Positions 40,628 through 47,439 of a DNA stretch of 47,439 bases are shown here, one piece after another. Location of the stretch: assembly GCA_023415545.1 (NCBI GenBank), contig JAEZKJ010000105.1, forward strand, positions 1 through 47,439, given 5' to 3'. Numbering within the stretch: position 1 is the stretch's first letter; every line of letters starts with the position of its first letter. Below the pieces are notes generated by a model. The model had not been told where the DNA came from and searched no databases. It worked only from the letters and a program-made list of their open reading frames with translations. Position numbers and translations under genes: made by a program. Source of the stretch: Bacteroidota bacterium. Lineage in GTDB: Bacteria; Bacteroidota; Bacteroidia; Bacteroidales; Bacteroidaceae.

Positions 40628-43312
40628 TTAAAATAGTTTCATCTGTCCTGTTATCTCATCAATTATATCAATAGTGCTTTTCTCTTTATCAGGATCTTCG
40701 TTTATATCCTCATCATCGTTATCATCATTTTGATCCTCATCTCCCTCTTTTTCAGGGAAACGAATAGGCTCTAGCTCATTAATACAATCAACAGTGAAAG
40801 TGGTAATTCTTTTGCCTTTAGCTTTGAAACTTTTTACTCCTATAAATTCATCAACATCTATTTCCAAAGATTCACGGAAACTATCGTTACCACCAAAAAT
40901 TACTTGAATTCTAGGATATACAACAGATGAAAGAAGAATAAGTTTATTTTCTTTGTTCTCTCCAAGATAGTTCTGTTTCTTAGATGATTGTTCGAATGTA
41001 AATCGTTTGATATAAGGATATCCTTGTTGATCCATATCATATAGTGCAGCTGACCAAACTTTATTTGGATCAAACTTCTCAATTAATCTTATATCTGCAT
41101 CATAGTGATTATTCAGATCGAAGTTTGTAGTATAAAAATCTCCATTATCATGTACCACAAGGATTAAATCATTACTATGGAACTCACCAAGATATTGACC
41201 ACGTTCATCATAATTCAGACGAAGAACGTCGTGATCAAACCACACCTTTCGTCCGCCAAGAGTAGAACCTCCTTTTTGTTTTAAGGCTAGCTTATGAACC
41301 TCATATTTTGTAAGGATATTACCCATTGACTGGCGTCCTTTAATAGCAATCTCACTAAAATCCTTATCGAATATGATCTTCTTTATTCTTGGATTAGGTT
41401 TAAGAGTGATCTTTATAACTTCTGCCTCGCCATTAGGGTTTGCAGTGAAGTATGCAATTTTTGAACCTGGAGTTCCTTGAGTGACATCATACTCTTTATC
41501 ACGAGTCATCGAGGTTACGTTAAACCTCTTTATGTAATAGATTCCATCTTTCCCGTCTCGATAAACTACATTATATATGGTTCTCTTGTCATTTTTCTTG
41601 AATATGTTCACATACAGGATGTTTTTGCCAACAAACATCTTATCGGCAACTTTTACAACCTTATATTTACCATCTTTGTAGAAAATGATGACATCATCAA
41701 TATCGGAACAGTTACATACAAACTCATCTTTCTTAAGAGAGGTACCGATAAATCCCTCTTCACGGTTTATGTATAACTTTTCATTAGCCTCTACAACTTT
41801 TGCAGCAACAATAGTATCGAAGTTTCTCAACTCAGTTTTCCTTGGATAATTTTTGCCATACTTATCCTTAAGCATCTGATACCATTGAATAGTGTAATCA
41901 ACAAGATGGTCAAGTTTATAATCTATATCCTTTATTTCGCCTTTAATAGCCAATATATTGTTTTCGGCCTTATCCTTGTTAAACTTAAGAATACGTGCCA
42001 TCTTAATATCAAGCAGTCGCAAAATATCCTCTTTGGTGACTTCTCGAATAAATTGGCTATAAAATGGAGTTAATTTTAAATCGATAAACTCGCAAGCAGC
42101 ATCAACGTTTTCCGACTGCTCGAATTTTACCTCCTTATATATTCTCTCTTCAATAAATATTTTTTCCAATGAAGCGAAATGCAAAGATTCAAGTAACTCA
42201 TTTTTCTTTATTTCTAGTTCTCTTTTTAGCAGTCCAAGAGTGTTATCAACCGACTTTTTAAGAACTGTACGAACATTTAAGAAGTGAGGTTTATTATCTT
42301 CAATAACACAACAGTTAGGTGATATACTTACCTCGCAATCAGTGAATGCATACAGAGCATCTAGAGTTTTATCAGATGATACACCGGGAGCAAGATGAAC
42401 AAGTATCTCAACTTTAGCAGCGGTATTGTCATCAACCTTTCTAACTTTAATCTTTCCCTTCTCAATGGCTTTAAGTATTGAGTCGATTATCGAAGTGGTA
42501 GTTTTTCCGTAAGGGATATCTGTAATAACAAGAGTTTTATTATCAAGTTTGTTGATTTTAGCTCTTACTTTTACTACGCCACCTCTCTCGCCATCATTAT
42601 ATCTGGATACATCTATAGAACCTCCTGTTTGGAAATCGGGATATAGATTAAACTCTTCATTACGAAGATAAGATATTGAAGCATCACATAATTCATTGAA
42701 GTTATGTGGAAGTATTTTTGATGATAGACCAACGGCAATGCCTTCCACTCCTTGAGCAAGAAGAAGTGGGAATTTTACGGGTAGTGTAATTGGCTCTTGA
42801 TTTCTTCCATCGTATGAGGCTTGCCATTGTGTTGTTTTTGGATTGAAAACAACATCGAGTGCAAATTTTGAAAGTCGAGCTTCTATGTAACGAGGAGCAG
42901 CGGCACCATCACCTGTAAGTATATTACCCCAGTTCCCCTGACAATCTATCAGTAGATCTTTTTGTCCCAGTTGCACCAATGCATCGCCTATTGAGGCATC
43001 ACCATGAGGGTGAAATTGCATGGTATGGCCAACTATATTTGCGACTTTATTATATCTTCCATCGTCCAAACGCTTCATCGAGTGAAGTATTCTTCTTTGA
43101 ACAGGCTTTAAACCATCGTTCAAATGTGGAACAGCACGTTCTAGGATTACATACGATGCATAGTCAAGGAACCAGTTTTGATACATGCCGCTAAGCTGAT
43201 GTTTTACTGATTCATTCTTCGTGTCTGCAGGTTTGTAATCGGAGTGACCGGTTTCATCACTTTGCTGAATTTCTTTCTCTTTTTCTTCTCTATCAATAAT
43301 ATCGTCGCTCAT
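40628..43312 (-). CDS. parC: DNA topoisomerase IV subunit A
   Basis: This 894-residue type IIA topoisomerase A subunit cuts and rejoins DNA to decatenate chromosomes. The catalytic Tyr is 142 in AAPRYIEARLS; the winged-helix region has GLKPVQRRILHSM and TMQFHPHGDASIGDALV. The C-terminal DNA-wrapping domain has poorly conserved blades (MSSLKK-type box absent), and the tail is very acidic (EGDEDQNDDNDDEDINEDPD). ParC is preferred to GyrA because of this divergent C-terminus and the HPHGDAS variant. The start MSDDIIDREE is chosen over an upstream ATG at 43354 that adds 14 residues without family character. ParE is not in the window. Confidence 0.9.
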   Translation of the reverse strand: MSDDIIDREEKEKEIQQSDETGHSDYKPADTKNESVKHQLSGMYQNWFLDYASYVILERAVPHLNDGLKPVQRRILHSMKRLDDGRYNKVANIVGHTMQFHPHGDASIGDALVQLGQKDLLIDCQGNWGNILTGDGAAAPRYIEARLSKFALDVVFNPKTTQWQASYDGRNQEPITLPVKFPLLLAQGVEGIAVGLSSKILPHNFNELCDASISYLRNEEFNLYPDFQTGGSIDVSRYNDGERGGVVKVRAKINKLDNKTLVITDIPYGKTTTSIIDSILKAIEKGKIKVRKVDDNTAAKVEILVHLAPGVSSDKTLDALYAFTDCEVSISPNCCVIEDNKPHFLNVRTVLKKSVDNTLGLLKRELEIKKNELLESLHFASLEKIFIEERIYKEVKFEQSENVDAACEFIDLKLTPFYSQFIREVTKEDILRLLDIKMARILKFNKDKAENNILAIKGEIKDIDYKLDHLVDYTIQWYQMLKDKYGKNYPRKTELRNFDTIVAAKVVEANEKLYINREEGFIGTSLKKDEFVCNCSDIDDVIIFYKDGKYKVVKVADKMFVGKNILYVNIFKKNDKRTIYNVVYRDGKDGIYYIKRFNVTSMTRDKEYDVTQGTPGSKIAYFTANPNGEAEVIKITLKPNPRIKKIIFDKDFSEIAIKGRQSMGNILTKYEVHKLALKQKGGSTLGGRKVWFDHDVLRLNYDERGQYLGEFHSNDLILVVHDNGDFYTTNFDLNNHYDADIRLIEKFDPNKVWSAALYDMDQQGYPYIKRFTFEQSSKKQNYLGENKENKLILLSSVVYPRIQVIFGGNDSFRESLEIDVDEFIGVKSFKAKGKRITTFTVDCINELEPIRFPEKEGDEDQNDDNDDEDINEDPDKEKSTIDIIDEITGQMKLF

Positions 43313-43351
43313 GATATATTTAAATTCCTTAATGTTATGATGATATGAATA

Positions 43352-43359
43352 CAAAAATA
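43352..43359 (-). promoter_or_regulatory. Probable -7 element for parC operon
   Basis: TATTTTTG on the minus strand is a perfect TAnnTTTG match about 40 bases upstream of the chosen parC start. No clear TTTG is seen at -33. A transcription start near 43346 would favour the ATG at 43312. Confidence 0.4.
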
Positions 43360-43464
43360 GTACATTTATTGAAAAAAATCATTTACTTTGCGCTTTATTT
43401 AGTGCATAATTTGCACAAGAATGCTTGATTGAATAGAAAATTGAAAGAATAAACATAAAGGAAT

Positions 43465-45006
43465 ATGGCACAAGAAGATGTTTTTAAAAAATTAGTTTCT
43501 CACTGTAAAGAGTATGGCTTCGTTTTTCCATCAAGCGATATCTATGATGGTCTTGGAGCTGTTTACGATTACGGACAGATGGGTGTTGAGTTAAAAAATA
43601 ATATCAAACAGTACTGGTGGCAAAGTATGGTTCTTTTGCACGATAATATTGTGGGTATCGACTCTGCAATATTTATGCATCCTACTATTTGGAAAGCTTC
43701 AGGACATGTTGATGCCTTCAACGATCCATTGATTGACAACCGTGATTCTAAAAAACGTTATCGTGCCGATGTTCTTATTGAAGATCAGATAGCTAAATAT
43801 GATGATAAGATAGACAAGGAGGTTGCTAAGGCTGCTAAGCGTTTTGGTGAGGCTTTTGATGAGGAGCAATTCCGCACAACAAACCCTCGCGTTCTTGAAC
43901 AAGCAGCAAAAAGAGAAGCTTTACATGAACGTTTCAGCAAAGCAATGAATGCTTCTGATTTAGAAGAACTTCGTCAAATTATTATTGATGAAGAGATTGT
44001 TTGTCCTATCTCAGGAACAAAAAACTGGACTGAAGTTCGTCAGTTTAATTTGATGTTCTCAACCGAAATGGGTTCTACTGCTGATGGAGCAATGAAGGTT
44101 TATCTTCGTCCTGAAACAGCGCAAGGTATCTTTGTGAACTACTTGAATGTACAAAAGACAGGTCGTATGAAGATTCCTTTCGGTATAGCTCAAATAGGTA
44201 AAGCTTTCCGTAACGAGATCGTTGCTCGCCAGTTTATTTTCCGTATGCGTGAGTTTGAACAGATGGAGATGCAGTTCTTTGTAAAACCTGGAACAGAACT
44301 TGAATGGTTCAAACAGTGGAAAGAGACTCGCTTGAAATGGCATAAAGCTCTTGGCTTTGGTGATGATCACTATCGTTATCATGATCATGAAAAACTTGCT
44401 CACTATGCTAATGCTGCTACAGATATCGAGTTCCTTATGCCTTTCGGTTTTAAAGAAGTAGAGGGTATTCATAGTCGTACAAATTTCGACTTAAGTCAGC
44501 ATGAAAAATTCAGTGGTAAGAGTATTAAATATTTCGATCCTGAATTGAATGAATCATATGTACCATACGTTATCGAGACTTCTATTGGTGTTGACCGTAT
44601 GTTCCTAAGCATCATGAGTGCTTCATATTGCGAAGAGAAACTTGAAAATGGTGAAACTCGTGTTGTTTTGAAACTTCCTGCACAACTTGCTCCTGTGAAA
44701 TTGGCTATTATGCCTCTTGTTAAGAAAGATGGTTTGCCAGAGAAAGCTCGTGAGATTATGAATGATTTGAAGTTCCATTTCAACTGTCAGTATGATGAAA
44801 AAGATAGTATCGGTAAACGTTACCGTCGTCAAGATGCTATCGGTACTCCATACTGTATAACTGTTGACCATCAAACATTGGAAGATAACTGTGTTACTCT
44901 TCGAAATCGTGATACTATGGAGCAAGAACGCGTTGCTATCTCTGATTTGAACGATATCATTGCTGATAAGGTAAGCATAACAAGTATTTTAAAAACACTA
45001 CAATAA
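43465..45006 (+). CDS. glyS: Glycine--tRNA ligase (alpha2 type)
   Basis: This 513-residue class II synthetase charges tRNA-Gly. It is the dimeric type shared by many Bacteroidota, archaea and eukaryotes, not the alpha2-beta2 enzyme. Motifs: GFVFPSSDIYDGLGAVYDYG near the N-terminus, MFSTEMGS, YLRPETAQGIFVNY, RNEIVARQFIFRMREFEQME (motif 2) and VIETSIGVDRMFLS (motif 3), then an anticodon-binding domain from about 400 (VKLAIMPLVKKD). The next gene overlaps its stop by one base (TAATG), so the pair is an operon. Confidence 0.96.
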   Translation: MAQEDVFKKLVSHCKEYGFVFPSSDIYDGLGAVYDYGQMGVELKNNIKQYWWQSMVLLHDNIVGIDSAIFMHPTIWKASGHVDAFNDPLIDNRDSKKRYRADVLIEDQIAKYDDKIDKEVAKAAKRFGEAFDEEQFRTTNPRVLEQAAKREALHERFSKAMNASDLEELRQIIIDEEIVCPISGTKNWTEVRQFNLMFSTEMGSTADGAMKVYLRPETAQGIFVNYLNVQKTGRMKIPFGIAQIGKAFRNEIVARQFIFRMREFEQMEMQFFVKPGTELEWFKQWKETRLKWHKALGFGDDHYRYHDHEKLAHYANAATDIEFLMPFGFKEVEGIHSRTNFDLSQHEKFSGKSIKYFDPELNESYVPYVIETSIGVDRMFLSIMSASYCEEKLENGETRVVLKLPAQLAPVKLAIMPLVKKDGLPEKAREIMNDLKFHFNCQYDEKDSIGKRYRRQDAIGTPYCITVDHQTLEDNCVTLRNRDTMEQERVAISDLNDIIADKVSITSILKTLQ

Positions 45007-45596
45007 TGAATAAAAATATTCTTTTACTTATAGGCTTATTTTTATTCACTGCTATATCTTTTACATCATGCAGTGAGTCTACCGGAGAGGTAGATCCTTA
45101 TGAAAATTGGGATCAGAGAAACCAAAATTATGTGGATTCTATATCTAAGGTAGCTTATGCTAATAGTGGAGAAGATGTTGGTGAATGGAAAATATTCTAT
45201 TCTTATAAATTGCCTCCATTAGCAATAGGGCAGAAAGGTGATGTAAACGACTACGTTTATTGTAAAGTTAAGAGTATAGGTGATGGTGCTACTCCATTAT
45301 TCAACGATACTGTTTTTGTTAGCTACAAAGGTATGCTAATAAATAATGTTGTGTTCGATAAAAGTTATAGTGGTGAGTATAATGAAAACTCTCCTTATGT
45401 ATCTTTTGTTACAGGAAAGCTAGTTACCGGTTTTACTACAGCTCTTGAGCATATGAAAGTAGGTGATATTTGGACAATGTATATCCCAAGTGATTTGGGA
45501 TATGGAGTATCCGGCTATTCGGATATTCCTGCAAATAGTACTCTCATTTTTGACGTAGCTCTTAGAAAAGTGTCGCCACTAAAAGGTAAAGAGTAA
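45006..45596 (+). CDS. FKBP-type peptidyl-prolyl isomerase lipoprotein
   Basis: This 196-residue lipoprotein (FTAISFTSCSESTGEV) carries an FKBP domain from about residue 90: TPLFNDTVFVSYKGML, VVFDKSY, TGKLVTGFTTALEHMKVGDI, WTMYIPSDLGYGVSGYSDIP and TLIFDVALRKV. It would catalyse prolyl isomerisation in the periplasm or at the outer membrane. The ATG overlaps the glyS stop codon, which implies coupled translation; a link to aminoacylation is unlikely. Confidence 0.92.
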   Translation: MNKNILLLIGLFLFTAISFTSCSESTGEVDPYENWDQRNQNYVDSISKVAYANSGEDVGEWKIFYSYKLPPLAIGQKGDVNDYVYCKVKSIGDGATPLFNDTVFVSYKGMLINNVVFDKSYSGEYNENSPYVSFVTGKLVTGFTTALEHMKVGDIWTMYIPSDLGYGVSGYSDIPANSTLIFDVALRKVSPLKGKE

Positions 45597-45624
45597 GTTT
45601 AAGATACTTCAAATAAAACGATAT

Positions 45625-45658
45625 AAAAAAACCTTACCAATTATGGTAAGGTTTTTTT
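45625..45658 (+). terminator. Terminator after the FKBP gene
   Basis: The stem AAAAAACCTTACCA / TGGTAAGGTTTTTT with loop ATTA is followed by T and lies 29 bases after the stop. Because it is A-rich on the other side, it may also end the minus-strand asd transcript, whose stop is 20 bases away. Confidence 0.85.
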
Positions 45659-45678
45659 GTTATTATATGAATAGAATA

Positions 45679-46689
45679 TTATCCTACATTTTTAACTTTT
45701 ATAAGATATTCAGCTATTTGTACAGCATTTAGTGCAGCACCTTTTTTAATTTGGTCACCTACAATCCAGAATGATAATCCATTTTCGTTAGTAAGGTCTT
45801 TACGTATTCGGCCTACATAAACTTCATCTTTACCAGCAAGGAATAGAGGCATAGGATACTCTTTATTTGCAGGATTGTCCATAAGAATAAGTCCATCACC
45901 ATTAGCGAAAGCTTCTCTAGCTTCTTCCAAACTAATAGCTCTTTCAGTTTCAATCCATATACTTTCAGAGTGAGATCTTAATGCAGGGACACGAACGCAT
46001 GTTGCACTAACTTCAATATCCGAATGCATAATTTTTTTTGTCTCATGATACATCTTCATCTCCTCTTTAGTGTAACCATTATCTGTAAACACATCAATTT
46101 GAGGGATAAGATTAAAGGCAAGCTGATAGGCAAATTTTTCTACTTTAACACTTTCTCCTGCTAAAACCTGACGATATTGCTCATAAAGCTCGTCCATTGC
46201 TGCTGCACCTGCACCACTGGCAGCCTGGTAAGTAGCAACATGCACACGTTTTATGTGTGAAAGGTTTTCGATGGCTTTAAGTGCAACAACCATTTGGATT
46301 GTTGTACAGTTAGGATTAGCGATGATACCACGTGGGCGATTCAAAGCATCCTCAGCGTTTACCTCAGGCACTACTAATGGAACATCTGAATCCATACGGA
46401 ATGCACTAGAGTTGTCAATCATTACTGCACCATATTTTGTAATGGTTTGAGCAAACTCTTTAGAAGTGCCAGCTCCTGCAGAAGTGAAAGCAATGTCTAC
46501 GCCTTTAAAGTCATCGTTGTGTTGTAGAAGTTTCACCTCAATCTGTTTACCGCGGAACATATATTTATGTCCTGCACTGCGAGAAGAACCAAATAATAAC
46601 AGTTCATCAATAGGGAAATTTCTTTCTTCGAGTACGCGCAAAAATTCTTGTCCAACAGCACCACTCGCACCAACAATTGCTACTTTCAT
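45679..46689 (-). CDS. asd: Aspartate-semialdehyde dehydrogenase
   Basis: This 336-residue cytoplasmic enzyme reduces aspartyl phosphate to aspartate semialdehyde with NADPH, feeding lysine/diaminopimelate, threonine and methionine synthesis. Motifs: AIVGASGAVGQEF (4-16, nucleotide binding), FGSSRSAG, TSAGAGTSKEFA, IDNSSAFRMD (91-100), and the catalytic Cys128 in IIANPNCTTIQM. Also conserved are TYQAASGAGAAAMDEL and VPALRSHSESIWIE with the second active-site His. It is transcribed alone, divergent from the antiporter gene. Confidence 0.96.
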   Translation of the reverse strand: MKVAIVGASGAVGQEFLRVLEERNFPIDELLLFGSSRSAGHKYMFRGKQIEVKLLQHNDDFKGVDIAFTSAGAGTSKEFAQTITKYGAVMIDNSSAFRMDSDVPLVVPEVNAEDALNRPRGIIANPNCTTIQMVVALKAIENLSHIKRVHVATYQAASGAGAAAMDELYEQYRQVLAGESVKVEKFAYQLAFNLIPQIDVFTDNGYTKEEMKMYHETKKIMHSDIEVSATCVRVPALRSHSESIWIETERAISLEEAREAFANGDGLILMDNPANKEYPMPLFLAGKDEVYVGRIRKDLTNENGLSFWIVGDQIKKGAALNAVQIAEYLIKVKNVG

Positions 46690-46756
46690 TTTTCTTGTTT
46701 AAATTTATGATTAATAATAGTATTATACCTGTTTATAAAGAGCTATAATACAGTTA

Positions 46757-46764
46757 CAAAAATA
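46757..46764 (-). promoter_or_regulatory. Probable -7 element for asd
   Basis: TATTTTTG on the minus strand is a perfect TAnnTTTG match, 67 bases upstream of the asd ATG. No good TTTG is visible at the -33 position. Confidence 0.4.
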
Positions 46765-46806
46765 AAACATTATATAATATATCCTTTAAAGAAGAAAGTT
46801 TTTTCT

Positions 46807-46814
46807 TAATTTTG
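46807..46814 (+). promoter_or_regulatory. Probable -7 element for the antiporter gene
   Basis: TAATTTTG is a perfect TAnnTTTG match 34 bases before the antiporter ATG; the expected -33 position is only a weak match. Together with the asd element it makes the 159-base space a divergent promoter region. Confidence 0.5.
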
Positions 46815-46848
46815 TAGATAAAATGTGACCCAATATTAAATATAAATA

Positions 46849-47439
46849 ATGAATTTATTCAGTTTTGACTTTAATCTCCCGGTAACTAACCCTACATGGA
46901 TATTTTTCTTGGTGATGATAATTATATTATTTGCACCAATAATAATGGGACGTCTTCGTATTCCCCACATAATAGGTATGATACTTGCCGGCGTTATAGT
47001 GGGCAAATATGGCTTCAATATCCTTGAACGTGATAGCAGTTTTGAGCTATTTGGTAAAGTTGGTCTCTACTATATCATGTTTTTAGCTGGTTTAGAGATG
47101 GATATGGACGATTTTAAAAAGAACAGAATAAAAGGATTGGTCTTTGGGTTGATAACATTCTCTGTGCCTATGATCCTAGGTATATGGAGTAGTATGGAAT
47201 TATTGGGATATTCTCTTGTAACTTCAGTGCTATTGGCAAGTATGTATGCCAGTCATACGCTTATAACATACCCTATTGTAAGTCGCTATGGTTTATCACG
47301 CCAAAGGATTGTAAGTATAACTATAGGTGGTACGGCGGTAACTGTGGCATTAGCTTTAGCTGTATTAGCTGTTATCAGTGGAATGTATAAAGGTGAAGAT
47401 ATTGGTGGGCTGTTTTGGGTACTACTTTTAGTTAAAGTA
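46849..47439 (+). CDS. CPA2-type cation:proton antiporter, C-terminus cut by window edge
   Basis: The first 197 residues are present. Hydrophobic spans follow each other (WIFFLVMIIILFAPIIMGRL, IIGMILAGVIVGKYG, YYIMFLAGLEMDMDDFKK, VFGLITFSVPMILGIW, SIGGTAV-like TIGGTAVTVALALAVLAVI). RLRIPHIIGMILAGVIVG and FLAGLEMD are hallmarks of the KefB/NapA-like CPA2 family, which exchanges Na+ or K+ for protons across the inner membrane. The ion, and whether C-terminal regulatory domains are present, cannot be known because the gene runs past the window end. Confidence 0.88.
   Translation, partial: MNLFSFDFNLPVTNPTWIFFLVMIIILFAPIIMGRLRIPHIIGMILAGVIVGKYGFNILERDSSFELFGKVGLYYIMFLAGLEMDMDDFKKNRIKGLVFGLITFSVPMILGIWSSMELLGYSLVTSVLLASMYASHTLITYPIVSRYGLSRQRIVSITIGGTAVTVALALAVLAVISGMYKGEDIGGLFWVLLLVKV

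Noticed and set aside
44059..44472. A 137-codon open frame on the minus strand
   Set aside because: It lies opposite glyS, whose protein is unmistakable; this is an antisense shadow.

Overview
The window reads as chromosome from an AT-rich member of the Bacteroidales (Bacteroidota). Three things point there: a SusC/SusD pair followed by glycoside hydrolases, many lipoprotein signal peptides, and promoters that fit the Bacteroidota pattern (TTTG, about 20 bases, then TAnnTTTG) instead of the usual -35/-10 boxes. I saw no insertion sequence, CRISPR array or prophage gene. A species cannot be named from the sequence alone.

Layout. (1) 1-3.2 kb: a vitamin B12 uptake operon on the minus strand, with a cobalamin riboswitch, a BtuB-type TonB-dependent receptor and a truncated BtuG-like surface lipoprotein. 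(2) 3.2-16.4 kb: mostly housekeeping genes: class III fructose-1,6-bisphosphatase, ribosomal protein L19, a 5'-nucleotidase split into two genes, a GH3/beta-lactamase-fold fusion, a small ferredoxin, an aspartate-type aminotransferase, RibBA with an LptF/LptG permease, a START-like protein and tRNA-Met. (3) 16.4-29.6 kb: a polysaccharide utilisation locus with an AraC regulator facing SusC-SusD-GH29-GH97-GH43-GH43. The enzyme set (fucosidase, GH97, two GH43) suggests trimming of fucose, galactose and arabinose/xylose side chains. Hairpins after susD and after the GH29 gene could set different levels for binding proteins and enzymes. (4) 29.8-36.8 kb: a tight six-gene minus-strand operon of unknown function: SPFH protein with four zinc ribbons, a four-span membrane protein, a large coiled-coil membrane protein, two paralogous coiled-coil proteins and a bactofilin-like beta-repeat protein. 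(5) 36.8-37.2 kb: upstream of that operon, a GC-richer non-coding stretch with several stems and a poly-U end, probably one or more structured RNAs. (6) 37.5-47.4 kb: pirin, two tandem tRNA-Leu genes, an S41 protease, an outer-membrane-type protein, topoisomerase IV subunit A, glycyl-tRNA synthetase with an FKBP lipoprotein, aspartate-semialdehyde dehydrogenase and the start of a CPA2-type antiporter.

The most novel parts are the SPFH/zinc-ribbon/coiled-coil/bactofilin-like operon and the structured RNA region before it. The SPFH protein resembles the YdjI type that in Bacillus belongs to a membrane-stress operon. I therefore infer a membrane-associated scaffold or envelope-stress system, but nothing in the sequence proves its function.
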